DNA of 64,000 nt from Mesorhizobium sp. J8 (lineage in GTDB: Bacteria; Pseudomonadota; Alphaproteobacteria; Rhizobiales; Rhizobiaceae), in NCBI RefSeq assembly GCF_016591715.1, contig NZ_AP024109.1:1922001-1986000 (forward strand). Direction: 5' to 3'. Below are positions 16,035-24,498 of the stretch, piece after piece (within the stretch, counting starts at the first letter, position 1; every line of letters starts with the position of its first letter). The notes under the pieces were generated by a model, which was not told where the DNA came from, did not search any database, and was given only the letters and a program-made list of their open reading frames with translations. A program made the position numbers and the translations under genes.

Positions 16035-16775
16035 ATGCGCATTCTCGTCATCAATCCCAACACCACCCAATCGATGACCGCCAAGATCGGCGAGGCTGCG
16101 GCAAGCGTTGCGTCCGAGGCCACCCAGATCGTCGCCGTCAATCCGGCCGACGGCCCGCCGAGCATCGAGGGTTATTTCGACGAGGTCTTCGCCATTCCGG
16201 GCATCATCGCGGAAATGGGCAAGGCGCCTGCCGATGCCTATGTCATCGCCTGCTTCGACGATACCGGCCTCGATGCCGCCCGCTGCGCCACCGAGGCTCC
16301 GGTGATCGGCATCGGCGAGGCGGCGTTCCACATGGCGAGCCTTGTCGCCGGCAAGTTCAGCGTCGTCACCACGCTTGCCCGCTCGGTGCCGGCGATCGAG
16401 CACAATCTGGCGAAATACGGCCTCGCCTCGCGCTGCGCCAAGGTGCGCTCGTCGGACGTCGCCGTGCTCGAGCTCGAACGTCCGGGCTCGAATGCCAGGC
16501 ACCGGATATCGCAGGAGATCGCGCGCGCCATCAGCGAGGACAAGGCCGAAGCGATCGTGCTCGGTTGCGCCGGCATGGCCGACCTTGCGCACAGCCTGTC
16601 CGAGGAGCATGGCGTTCCGGTGCTGGACGGGGTCGTCTGCGCCGTCACGCTGGCCGAGAGCCTGTTCAAGGTCGGTTTGAAGACATCGAAGATTGGCGGC
16701 TATGCCGCGCCGCGCGGCAAGCGGTTCGCCGGCATGTTCGCGCCGCTGTCGCCCTCGCAAGCGGAAATCGTTTAG
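16035..16775 (+). CDS. Asp/Glu/hydantoin racemase family protein
   Basis: 246 residues opening with the hydantoin-racemase hallmark MRILVINPNTT. The two catalytic cysteines of the family are present: Cys73 (IACFDDTG) and Cys178 (LGCAGM). Members interconvert D and L forms of 5-substituted hydantoins, allantoin or acidic amino acids. As the enzyme downstream of the ABC importer it points to import and racemisation of a hydantoin-like or amino-acid substrate. No hydantoinase or carbamoylase lies in the window. Confidence 0.88.
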   Translation: MRILVINPNTTQSMTAKIGEAAASVASEATQIVAVNPADGPPSIEGYFDEVFAIPGIIAEMGKAPADAYVIACFDDTGLDAARCATEAPVIGIGEAAFHMASLVAGKFSVVTTLARSVPAIEHNLAKYGLASRCAKVRSSDVAVLELERPGSNARHRISQEIARAISEDKAEAIVLGCAGMADLAHSLSEEHGVPVLDGVVCAVTLAESLFKVGLKTSKIGGYAAPRGKRFAGMFAPLSPSQAEIV

Positions 16776-16909
16776 GCATGCTCCATGCCGCCGGACGACC
16801 GGTCGGCGCCGGGCAGGTGGGATTGACCGCCGCGCGAGCGATACTAGATTGGGCGGGCTGCCGGCGATTTGGGGGCAGATCGGGCCATTCGGGCCCGCGC
16901 ATTGAAAGT

Positions 16910-17617
16910 ATGTTGACGGTACTCAGGGAAGAAGATCGAGACGACAAGCCGGCGGCGCGCTGGTCGCCGATCTACTATGGGCTGAGGGATGCCATCGTCA
17001 GCCACCGCCTCGCCCCGGGCACCAAATTGCCGGAGGACGAGTTGGCCTCGATCTATTCGGTGAGCCGCACCGTCGTGCGCGCCGCACTGCAGGCGCTTGC
17101 GCATGACCGGCTGGCACGGCTGGAGCCCAATCGCGGCGCCTTCGTCGCGCAGCCGTCGAAAATCGAGGCGCGGGAAGTGTTCGAGGCGAGGGCGCTGATC
17201 GAACCAAAGGTGGCGGCGCTCGCCGCCAGGGCGGCGGTGCCGTCCGACATCGCGCAATTGCGGGCGCATCTGGAGAAAGAGCACGAGGCGCTCCATGACG
17301 GCCGCGACAGCGACGCCATCATGCTGTCGGCGCGCTTCCATGTCGGCATCGCCGAGATCGCCGCGCATTCGGTGTTCACCAATTTTGTCCGCGACCTCGT
17401 CTCGCACTCCTCGCTGATCATCGCGCTTTACTGGAAGCGCCGCGACGCGACCTGCGAGAAGCATGCGCACCACGCCCTGGTCGATGCGATCGAGGCCGGC
17501 AACAGCGCCGACGCTGCTGCCCTGATGAACAGCCACCTGGTTGACCTGCTTTCCGGCCTCGACCTCACCGACAAGGTGGAGAAGTCGGACAGCCTGGCGG
17601 ATCTGCTGCGCGCCTAG
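16910..17617 (+). CDS. GntR-family transcriptional regulator, FCD (FadR) subfamily
   Basis: 235 residues: winged helix at about 20-85 (LPEDELASIYSVSRTVVRAAL then a Gly-Ala wing) and an all-helical FCD ligand domain at about 90-220 with the His/Asp metal-site pattern (FHVGIAE and KHAHHALVDAIEAG). The ATG at 16910 is chosen because the HTH begins soon after. It follows the racemase gene by 134 bases and probably controls the importer operon through the palindrome at 11275-11288. Confidence 0.88.
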   Translation: MLTVLREEDRDDKPAARWSPIYYGLRDAIVSHRLAPGTKLPEDELASIYSVSRTVVRAALQALAHDRLARLEPNRGAFVAQPSKIEAREVFEARALIEPKVAALAARAAVPSDIAQLRAHLEKEHEALHDGRDSDAIMLSARFHVGIAEIAAHSVFTNFVRDLVSHSSLIIALYWKRRDATCEKHAHHALVDAIEAGNSADAAALMNSHLVDLLSGLDLTDKVEKSDSLADLLRA

Positions 17618-17662
17618 CGTGAGGCGGTTCAGCTTGATTGCCGGACCGCCCCGCGAGTGCAG

Positions 17663-18565
17663 TTAAGCCGCGGCCGCTCGCGAATAATCCATCCGCTCCA
17701 GATCGGCGATGAGGCCGGGTCCGGTCGGCTGCCAGCCGAGATGTGCGCGCGTCCACTCGCTCGACGCCGGCATGTCGAGGCCGGCGAACATGGAAAGCCA
17801 TCCGAAATGGTCGGCCGCTTCTTCCTGCGACAGCGAGACCACCGGCACGTTGAGGCCCGCGCCGATCACTTCCGCGATCTCGCGCATCGGGATGCCTTCC
17901 TCGGCGACGGCGTTGTAGCGTACGCCGGCTTCCTGCTTGTCCAGCCCCAAACGGTAGAGCTTCGCGACATCCAGCACATGCGCCGACGACCACCGGTTGC
18001 GGCCCTCGCCGAGATAGGCCGACACGCCCTTGGCGCGCGTTTGCGCGATCAGCGGTGTGATCAGGCCCTGCTTCACCGTGTCATGCACCTGCGGCAGCCG
18101 CACCACCGACACCTTGACGCCCTTCTCGGCCATCGCCTGGCCGGTAAGCTCGGACAGGATGCGCGGATTGGGATGGTCAGTGTTGAAGATGTCTTCCCGC
18201 GCCGGTTGTCCGTGTTCGGCAGAGCCCATGCCCACGCCCGACGTGATGATGAGCAGCCGGTCGGAGCCGGCGAGCGCGCTGCCCAGCGCTTCGATGGCGC
18301 GCTTGTCCTTCTCGCAATTCGCGACGAAATTCGAGAAATCGTGGTCGAAAGCGGTATGGATCACCGCATCCGATTTTGCCGCGCCGTCGCGCAGGCTGTC
18401 GAGGTCTTCGAGATCGCCGCGATGCGGCTCGGCGCCTGCGGCGACAAGCGACCGCGCGCCGGCATCGGAGCGGGTCAGGCCGAGCACCTGATGGCCGGCG
18501 GCGAGAAGCTCGGGCACGATCCTGGAACCGATGAAGCCGGTCGCGCCGGTAAGGAATACACGCAT
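17663..18565 (-). CDS. NAD(P)-dependent epimerase/dehydratase-like protein (extended SDR)
   Basis: 300 residues beginning MRVFLTGATGFIGS, the Rossmann TGxxGxxG motif of extended or atypical SDRs. HRGDLEDLDSL marks the acidic end of the third strand. The usual YxxxK is not obvious, as in many atypical NmrA-like or epimerase-like members, so enzymatic activity is uncertain. It is transcribed divergently from the XRE regulator, which is a typical arrangement for a regulator and its target. Confidence 0.85.
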   Translation of the reverse strand: MRVFLTGATGFIGSRIVPELLAAGHQVLGLTRSDAGARSLVAAGAEPHRGDLEDLDSLRDGAAKSDAVIHTAFDHDFSNFVANCEKDKRAIEALGSALAGSDRLLIITSGVGMGSAEHGQPAREDIFNTDHPNPRILSELTGQAMAEKGVKVSVVRLPQVHDTVKQGLITPLIAQTRAKGVSAYLGEGRNRWSSAHVLDVAKLYRLGLDKQEAGVRYNAVAEEGIPMREIAEVIGAGLNVPVVSLSQEEAADHFGWLSMFAGLDMPASSEWTRAHLGWQPTGPGLIADLERMDYSRAAAA

Positions 18566-18664
18566 GGGAAGGTCTCCTGTGGTTGTTCGGAGGCCTTATT
18601 TGCGCTATAACTCATTCTGTTAAAGTAGTGATCTTATCATGGTATAATTGCCAACAGGATAGCG

Positions 18665-19513
18665 ATGCCTCAAGAGATTGCCAACAAAGAGACGACCAAC
18701 AAGCTGGGCACATTTCTTCGCGATCGCCGCATGCGCCTCGATCCCGCCGCCTTCGGCTTCGCCACGGGGCGTCGGCGCACGCAAGGGCTGCGCCGCGAGG
18801 AGGTGGCGCAGCGCGCCAACATCAGCCCGACCTGGTACACCTGGCTGGAGCAGGGGCGGGGCGGCGCGCCGTCCGCCGATGTGCTGAATCGAATCGCCAC
18901 GGGCCTGATGCTGACCGAGCCCGAACGCGAGCATTTGTTCATGCTGGGTCTCGGGCGGCCGCCGGAAGTCCGCTACAAAAGCGTGGATAGCGTGACGCCG
19001 CGCCTGCAGCGCGTCCTCGATGCCTTGGACCCCAGCCCAGCGATCATCAAGACCGCGACATGGGATGTGGTGGCCTGGAACCGTGCCGCCGCGGCGATGC
19101 TCACCGACTATTCCAAGCTGCCGCGCGAGCAGCGAAACATCCTGCGCCTGATGTTCGGCAATCCCCGCGTGCGCGACGCGCAGGACGACTGGCAGAGCGT
19201 CGCGCGTTTCGTGGTCGGCTCCTTCAGGGCGGATGCCGTCCGGGCCGGCGCCGGCGCGGAGGTCACGGAACTCGTCGAGGAGCTTTCCCGGGCGAGTCCG
19301 GAGTTCGCGGCGCTCTGGCGCGATAACGAAGTCGCGCCTGCGCATGGCGAAGGCGTGAAGCGCATGCGGCATCCCGAGATCGGACTGATCGAGCTGGAGT
19401 TTTCTGTCTTTGCCGTTGACGGCCGGCCCGAGCTTGGCATGATCGTCTACAACCCCGCGACGCCCGCCGACGCTGAGCGCATCCGATCCTTGATCGAATC
19501 CCGCGCCGGCTGA
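18665..19513 (+). CDS. XRE-family regulator with MmyB-like ligand-binding domain
   Basis: 282 residues. The N-terminal helix-turn-helix at about 10-75 has the GLRREEVAQRANISPTWYTWLEQGR pattern in two parts, and the C-terminal MLTR_LBD domain at about 95-275 contains TATWDVVAWNRAA and NILRLMFGNP. This family usually represses an adjacent divergent SDR and is released by a small hydrophobic ligand. A TATAAT (18643-18648) with TTAAAG 17 bases upstream is a plausible promoter. Confidence 0.92.
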   Translation: MPQEIANKETTNKLGTFLRDRRMRLDPAAFGFATGRRRTQGLRREEVAQRANISPTWYTWLEQGRGGAPSADVLNRIATGLMLTEPEREHLFMLGLGRPPEVRYKSVDSVTPRLQRVLDALDPSPAIIKTATWDVVAWNRAAAAMLTDYSKLPREQRNILRLMFGNPRVRDAQDDWQSVARFVVGSFRADAVRAGAGAEVTELVEELSRASPEFAALWRDNEVAPAHGEGVKRMRHPEIGLIELEFSVFAVDGRPELGMIVYNPATPADAERIRSLIESRAG

Positions 19514-19564
19514 CTGCGTGCCTCTCAGGCTCTCGCCGCTGCGCGCCTTGGCGCCTGCGGCGGT

Positions 19565-19740
19565 GGCCGAGGCCGTCGAGTTCGAAGGCCCGATGACTGA
19601 GGCTGCCCGCAAGGCCGACGCTGGTGGACAACGAGTTGCTGAGCGGTACGGCGCGCGATCGCAGGGCCGAGATCGTCCTCGATCAACGCCAGCGCCAGAT
19701 CGATACCGGCCGAGATCCCGGCCGACGACGCCCTGAAGCG
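19565..19740 (-). pseudogene. Remnant of a GlxA-type AraC regulator (DJ-1/PfpI end)
   Basis: Immediately after the LysR stop codon, in the same frame, the minus strand reads SSAGISAGIDLALALIEDD, then QLVVH and a degraded RRPxGQ-like stretch. SAGISAGIDLAL and RQLVVHxRRxGGQ are hallmarks of the junction between the DJ-1/PfpI and AraC domains in GlxA-family regulators. Neither the beginning nor the AraC domain is present. The fragment looks like what remains after a deletion joined it to the LysR gene. Confidence 0.65.
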
Positions 19741-20694
19741 TCAGCTTTGCCGCCTCCTGCCCGGGCGCTTCGGGGAAGCATCGACGCCGCTGGGCTGTCT
19801 TGCGTGATCGATGAAAGCGCGCAGTTTGGGCAGCACCTGGTGCCTTTCCGGGTAATAGAGGAACACGCCCGGCGTGGTCACCGCGAAGCGGCCGAGCAGC
19901 GCCTGCAGACGCCCGTCGGCGATCGGCGTCTCGGCGATAGGACCAGGCACCTGTGCCAGCCCGACACCCTGGATCGCCGCGCCGAGCAGCGAGGGGTAGT
20001 CATGCGCGATCAACGGTCCCGAGACGATCGCCTCTATCGTCTTGTTGCCGTCGACGAAGGACCAGGGCGCGACCGAGCCGTTCGAGCGGCGCAGGCGCAG
20101 GCAGGCATGGTCGCGCAGATCCTCGATGCGCTCGGGCGCCGCGCGCCGGCGCAGATATTGCGGACTGCCGACGACCACCATCGGGAAGGAGGGCGTCAGG
20201 CGAACGGCGACCATGTCGGGCGCGATCAGGTCCCCCATACGGATGCCGGCATCGAATCCCCCGGCGGCGAGATCGGCCAACTCGCCGCTGGCGACGATCT
20301 CCAACTCGATCTCGGGATAGGCCTGGCAGAAGGAGGCGATCATCGGCTCCAGCAGCACCGGCACCACGGCCGGCGGCACCGAGAGGCGCAACAGCCCCGC
20401 CGGCCGCTGGCCCATGCCGCGCGCGATCTCGCTCGCGGCGATCAACTCCTCGAAGGCCGGCCGGGCACGCGCGAAAAATCTCTCGCCGGCTTCGGTGAGG
20501 CCGACGCTGCGCGTCGTGCGGATGAACAGCGCAGCACCTATGCGCGCCTCCAGCGTGCGTATCGCCTGGCTGATCGCTGACGGGGTGACGGCAAGCTCGG
20601 CCGCCGCCTTGCGGAAATTGCGGTGCCTTGCGACGCTCAAGAAGGCTTCGACGCCGTCGAGCGCGCCATGCCTGACTGTGAAGTTCTGCTTCAT
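19741..20694 (-). CDS. LysR-family transcriptional regulator
   Basis: 317 residues: N-terminal winged HTH at about 14-73 (FRKAAAELAVTPSAISQAIRTLE) and a LysR effector domain from about 95 to 300, with the FDAGIRMGDLI segment typical of CrgA-type members. The last 20 residues are basic and of low complexity. The stop lies directly against a GlxA-type fragment. It is divergent from the methyltransferase gene (84 bases between), which is its likely target. Confidence 0.93.
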   Translation of the reverse strand: MKQNFTVRHGALDGVEAFLSVARHRNFRKAAAELAVTPSAISQAIRTLEARIGAALFIRTTRSVGLTEAGERFFARARPAFEELIAASEIARGMGQRPAGLLRLSVPPAVVPVLLEPMIASFCQAYPEIELEIVASGELADLAAGGFDAGIRMGDLIAPDMVAVRLTPSFPMVVVGSPQYLRRRAAPERIEDLRDHACLRLRRSNGSVAPWSFVDGNKTIEAIVSGPLIAHDYPSLLGAAIQGVGLAQVPGPIAETPIADGRLQALLGRFAVTTPGVFLYYPERHQVLPKLRAFIDHARQPSGVDASPKRPGRRRQS

Positions 20695-20778
20695 GACCCA
20701 TCGACATTATCGCGGATAGCGGTTCGCAGGAAGCGCCCGTATTTCTGCCGTGACTTGGAAGCCTGAAGGGAAATGGCA

Positions 20779-21612
20779 ATGACAAATGAACTCGATCGCG
20801 TGCGCGATCACTACCGTGCGACCGGCCTCACCGATCGGTTGAAGACCACGCTGGCGGTGTTTGGGCCTGAGCAACAGCGGCTGAAACCCCAACAGTTGGC
20901 GACTCTTGACCAGTTCCACACCCGCGGGCTCGCCGCGACGGCGGAACTCGCCGATCTGGCCGTCATCACCGCCGACATGTCGGTGCTCGATGTCGGATCG
21001 GGCGTCGGCGGGCCGGCTCGCTTTCTTGCGGAGACCTATGGCTGCCAGGTGACGGGCGTCGACCTCAGCGAAGCTTTCGTCGAGGCCGCGCGCTACCTGA
21101 CCGCGCGAACCGGGCAGGACGACAAAGTGTCGTTCGAAACCGGCAGCGCGCTTTCTCTTCCCTTCGAGAATGGCCGGTTGGACGCCGCGCTGTTGCAGCA
21201 CGTGGCGATGAACATCACCGACCGGCCGCTGCTCTACCGCGAGATCAGGCGCGTGCTGAAGCCTGGCGGAAAATTCGCGACCTTCGACGTCGTGCTGAAG
21301 AGCGGCGATCCGCTCTATCCGGTTCCGTGGGCGAAGACGCCGGGCGAAAGCTTCCTTCTGACGGCCGAGGCGACCTGCGAGGCGATCGAGGCGGCCGGCT
21401 TCGGCACGCTCGTCCGCCGCGACGACACGGCCATAGCCAAGGCCTGGTTCGCCGAGCTCCGCGCCTCCGGCCCGCCGCCTTCGCTCAATCTCGGCGTCGT
21501 CATGGGGCAGGGGTTCGCGGAGCTCGCCACCAATCTCGGGCGCAATCTCATGGAAGGACGGCTGGGCATCCTCACGGCGGTGTTCGAAGCCGTTCCGGCC
21601 AAAACTTCATAG
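20779..21612 (+). CDS. SAM-dependent methyltransferase (class I)
   Basis: About 277 residues with SAM motif I VLDVGSGVGGPARFLAE, an acidic loop after the second strand (GVDLSEAFV) and a post-motif VLKPGGKFATFDVV. It resembles UbiE or sterol-type small-molecule methyltransferases. The ATG at 20779 has GAAGGG at 8 bases; the ATG at 20773 is too close. It precedes a small membrane protein by 9 bases. The acceptor substrate is unknown. Confidence 0.9.
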   Translation: MTNELDRVRDHYRATGLTDRLKTTLAVFGPEQQRLKPQQLATLDQFHTRGLAATAELADLAVITADMSVLDVGSGVGGPARFLAETYGCQVTGVDLSEAFVEAARYLTARTGQDDKVSFETGSALSLPFENGRLDAALLQHVAMNITDRPLLYREIRRVLKPGGKFATFDVVLKSGDPLYPVPWAKTPGESFLLTAEATCEAIEAAGFGTLVRRDDTAIAKAWFAELRASGPPPSLNLGVVMGQGFAELATNLGRNLMEGRLGILTAVFEAVPAKTS

Positions 21613-21621
21613 GAGGTTAAG

Positions 21622-22125
21622 ATGTCACCGGCGGTGATCTTCAACATCCATCTCGCGCTGGGCTACGTGCCATGGCTGCTTTGCTTCGCCGCTTATATCT
21701 GGCCGAGGCTGAGGTCGATGGAGCCGATTGAGGCGCAGCGCGCCATCGCAACGCTGCACAGCTTCCGCTTCTTCGGCCTCGTCTTCCTCATCCCGGGCGT
21801 GGTCGGCCCCGAGCTTGCGCCTGGCTTCGCAGGCTTCGCCGCCTATGGCGACTTCGCCACCGGTCTGCTCGCCATGCTGGCGCTGCTTGGCGTGAAGCGG
21901 CCCGCGATTTTCTGGCCGCTCGTCGTCGCCTTCAATGTCGTCGGCGTGGTCGACCTTGTCGGCGACTACTATCACGGCGTGCTGCTCGACCTTCCGGGGC
22001 AGGCCGGCCAGTTGGGCGCGACTTACGCGATCCCGATCATCTACGTACCGCTCTTGATGATCACGCATGCCGCGGCCTTCTATCTGCTGGCGCGTTCCAG
22101 GCGCCATCAGCCGGCAACGGCCTAA
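21622..22125 (+). CDS. Small integral membrane protein, unknown function
   Basis: 167 residues with four or five hydrophobic segments and a strong AGGAGG ribosome site right after the methyltransferase stop, so the two are co-transcribed. The family is not recognised. Conserved-looking polar positions inside membrane segments (HLALGY near residue 10, DYYHG near 116) could be functional. The stop overlaps the convergent Lrp gene by four bases. Confidence 0.8.
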   Translation: MSPAVIFNIHLALGYVPWLLCFAAYIWPRLRSMEPIEAQRAIATLHSFRFFGLVFLIPGVVGPELAPGFAGFAAYGDFATGLLAMLALLGVKRPAIFWPLVVAFNVVGVVDLVGDYYHGVLLDLPGQAGQLGATYAIPIIYVPLLMITHAAAFYLLARSRRHQPATA

Positions 22126-22661
22126 TACATTGGGTTTGCCATATGCTTCGGCGCCGGCCATTCGCTCGTGATCTCCGGCTGCACCGGACGTTCCAGGTAG
22201 GTGGACAGCACCACATAGCTGCGCGTCGAGGTGACGCCTGGCGTATCGTAGAGACGGGCCAGCAGTCCTTCCAGCGCCCGCGTGTCCTCGGTGCGCACCT
22301 TGAGCAGCATGCAGGTGTCGCCGGCGACCGTGTGGATCTCCTCGACCTCCGGATATTTGGAGACCGCCATCAGTTCCGGTGTCTTGCCCCAACCCCTGGT
22401 ATCGATATGCACGAAGGCGAGCAGCGGCTTCTTCACCGCCCTCGGATCGATGAGCGCCGCTGTGGCGCGGATGGCGCCGCTGCGCTTCAGCCGTTTGACC
22501 CGCTCATGCGCCGCTGGCGGCGACAGGCCGACACGCTCGCCGAGCTCGGCATAGCTGACGGTCGCGTCCTCGACGAGAATGCCTAATATCTTTCGGTCGA
22601 TCGGGTCGGCCTCGCGGGCCGGATGCTTGTTCCGCTGAATGTCATCTGTTTCTGCGTCCAT
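22122..22661 (-). CDS. Lrp/AsnC-family transcriptional regulator
   Basis: 179 residues: HTH at about 20-70 (DRKILGILVEDATVSYAELGERVGLS) and a RAM/AsnC ligand domain at about 85-165 (VEEIHTVAGDTCMLLKV). The ATG at 22661 has GGAGA at 8 bases; an upstream ATG at 22676 has no comparable site. It is divergent from an MFS exporter with only 48 bases between starts, so it probably regulates that transporter in response to an amino acid. Confidence 0.92.
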   Translation of the reverse strand: MDAETDDIQRNKHPAREADPIDRKILGILVEDATVSYAELGERVGLSPPAAHERVKRLKRSGAIRATAALIDPRAVKKPLLAFVHIDTRGWGKTPELMAVSKYPEVEEIHTVAGDTCMLLKVRTEDTRALEGLLARLYDTPGVTSTRSYVVLSTYLERPVQPEITSEWPAPKHMANPMY

Positions 22662-22709
22662 ATGGAAAATCTCCATTGCTGCGGAATTCAATTCGGCCAT
22701 TATGACGAT

Positions 22710-23894
22710 ATGCCGAACACTGATCAATCAGCAATTATAACTGAGGCGCCGCGCGCGCCGATCCCGGCCGCCGCCTATCTGCTGACCGGCTGCATTGCCG
22801 TCATCGGCTCGAATTCGCTGGTTCTGGGACCCATCGCGCCTGCCGTCGCGGCGTCGTTCGGCGCCAGTGTGCCGGCGGTGATGACGGCTGCCGCCGCCTT
22901 CGGCCTCGGCACCTCGGCCAGCGCGCTCTTCCTTGCCCGCTACATCGACCGGATCGGCGCGCGCCGCATGCTTCAAGGCGCATTGCTGTTGCTGGCTTTG
23001 GCGCTGGTCGCCAGCGCGCTCGCGCCGACCGTCGCGTTTCTTGTGACGGCCCAGCTCGTCGCCGGTGTTGCCGCCGGCATCGCCATGCCGGCGATCTATG
23101 CGAGCTCGGCCGCGATCGCTCCACCCGGCCGCGAAAGCGGCACCATCGGGGTGGTGCTGACCGGCTGGACGCTTTCCATGGTAGCCGGCGTCTCGCTGTC
23201 GGCCGTGCTCGCCGATCTGATCCACTGGCGCGCTGTCTTCGCGGCCGTCGCGCTGCTGGCGGCAGCGGCCGTTGCCGGCCTGGCGATGAGCTCGCTGCAT
23301 GACACCAGGAAAAGCGGCCCCGCGCCGTCGCCGCTCGGCGCGCTCGCCGTTCCCGGCATCCTGCCGCTGCTCATTGCCTGCGGCGCCTTCATGACCGCCT
23401 TCTATGGCGTCTATGGCTATCTCGGCGATCATCTCCACGAAGCCCTCGGCGAGCCGGTCAGCGCCAATGGCTTGGCGGCGGTCGCCTACGGCCTCGGCTT
23501 CGGCGCGGCGGCCTTGCTGGACGGCGTCATCGACCGCCTCGGCGCCCGCCGCGTAATGCCCTTCGCCTATCTGCTGGTCGCGGCCGTCTATGTCGCGATC
23601 GCGCTGGCGAGCACCGGCTTCGGTCTCCTGCTTGCGACGATCGCCGTCTGGGGCCTCGCCAACCATTTCGGCCTGAACGTGCTGGTCATGCGCCTCACCG
23701 CGCTCGACCCGTCGCGGCGCGGCACCATCATGGGACTGAACAGCGCGGTCACCTATCTCGCCGTCACCGTCGGCACGGCAAGCTTCGGCCCGCTCTACAC
23801 GAGCCTCGGCTTCGCCAATTGCGCCCTGATCGCCGCGGGACTGATGCTGGTGGCGGCGGGCGCAGCGACGTGGCGCTCAGTCGGTCCTCGGTAA
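22710..23894 (+). CDS. MFS transporter (drug/amino-acid exporter type)
   Basis: 394 residues with 12 hydrophobic segments. The loop 2-3 motif is ARYIDRIGARRML, a DHA1-like version of GxLaDrxGrkxxl, and a related DGVIDRLGARR occurs in the second half. The ATG at 22710 keeps the divergent promoter free; an in-frame ATG at 22662 would overlap it. Control by the divergent Lrp protein suggests export of an amino acid or analogue. Confidence 0.92.
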   Translation: MPNTDQSAIITEAPRAPIPAAAYLLTGCIAVIGSNSLVLGPIAPAVAASFGASVPAVMTAAAAFGLGTSASALFLARYIDRIGARRMLQGALLLLALALVASALAPTVAFLVTAQLVAGVAAGIAMPAIYASSAAIAPPGRESGTIGVVLTGWTLSMVAGVSLSAVLADLIHWRAVFAAVALLAAAAVAGLAMSSLHDTRKSGPAPSPLGALAVPGILPLLIACGAFMTAFYGVYGYLGDHLHEALGEPVSANGLAAVAYGLGFGAAALLDGVIDRLGARRVMPFAYLLVAAVYVAIALASTGFGLLLATIAVWGLANHFGLNVLVMRLTALDPSRRGTIMGLNSAVTYLAVTVGTASFGPLYTSLGFANCALIAAGLMLVAAGAATWRSVGPR

Positions 23895-23920
23895 CAGGCC
23901 TGCCCCACTCTTCATTTGCG

Positions 23921-23960
23921 GCCGGAAAACCGTTTCGCGCTTTTCTCGGAATTGCTCTAA
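23921..23960 (-). repeat. AGAGCAATTCC repeat, copy 1 (truncated)
   Basis: Read on the minus strand it begins AGAGCAATTCCGAGAAAAG and continues to CGGTTTTCCGGCCG, then diverges from the other copies. It lies between the MFS and GNAT genes and lacks the AATTGCG...ATAGAGC end. Confidence 0.75.
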
Positions 23961-23989
23961 GGCTGACTTGCGAACCGGAGTCGCAGCCG

Positions 23990-24412
23990 ATGAAGACCAG
24001 TCTCGAGATCACCGCCGAGCCTTTGCCGCAGGATCTCGCTTTCCTGAGCGGGAACCTCACCGCCTTCAACGATGCCGATGTCGGCGCGTCGGCCCGGAAG
24101 CCGCTGGCGGTTTTCGTGCGCGACGAAACCGGCGCCATCGTTGCCGGCATATCCGGCTACACCGCCTGGGGCTGGCTTTATGTGCAGTGGCTGTGGGTCG
24201 ACGAAAAGCTGCGCGGAAAAGGCGTTGCCGCCGATATGCTCGACGCGGCCGAACGCGAGGCTGTTGCGCGGGGTTGCCACGGCGCCTGGATCGACACTTT
24301 CAGTCCAACCGCTGAGAAGGTCTACGAGCGCCAGGGCTACAAGCCGTTCGGCGAATTGCCGGATTTCCCGATCGGCCGCCGCCGCGTTTTCCTGCAGAAG
24401 AGGCTGCCTTAG
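23990..24412 (+). CDS. GNAT-family N-acetyltransferase
   Basis: 140 residues with the GNAT fold: WLWVDEKLRGKGVAADMLDAAE contains motif A, with RGKGVA as the acetyl-CoA pyrophosphate loop, and YERQGYKPFG is motif B. The ATG at 23990 gives the family's usual length. The stop codon lies inside the following repeat element. The substrate is unknown. Confidence 0.9.
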   Translation: MKTSLEITAEPLPQDLAFLSGNLTAFNDADVGASARKPLAVFVRDETGAIVAGISGYTAWGWLYVQWLWVDEKLRGKGVAADMLDAAEREAVARGCHGAWIDTFSPTAEKVYERQGYKPFGELPDFPIGRRRVFLQKRLP

Positions 24413-24498
24413 AGCAATTCCAGGAAAAGTGTGGAGCGGTTAGGCTCGGCGTCTTCGCCGTAGCCTTCCGTCGGGAATTGCACGAACAAAGACTCTAT
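24411..24498 (+). repeat. AGAGCAATTCC repeat, copy 2 (long form), supplies stops of two genes
   Basis: AGAGCAATTCCAGGAAAAGTG leads into GCGGTTAGGCTCGGCG, a CTTCGCC arm, GGAATTGCACGAACAAAG and a closing CTCTAT. The left end contains the GNAT stop and the right end contains the stop of the convergent anmK gene. It shares a nested GGCG/CGCC hairpin insert with copy 4 that copy 3 lacks. Confidence 0.85.

Noticed and set aside
17657..18610. 317-codon plus-strand frame opposite the epimerase-like gene
   Set aside because: The minus strand has a clear TGATGFIG Rossmann start and good coding pattern; the plus frame has no recognisable domain.
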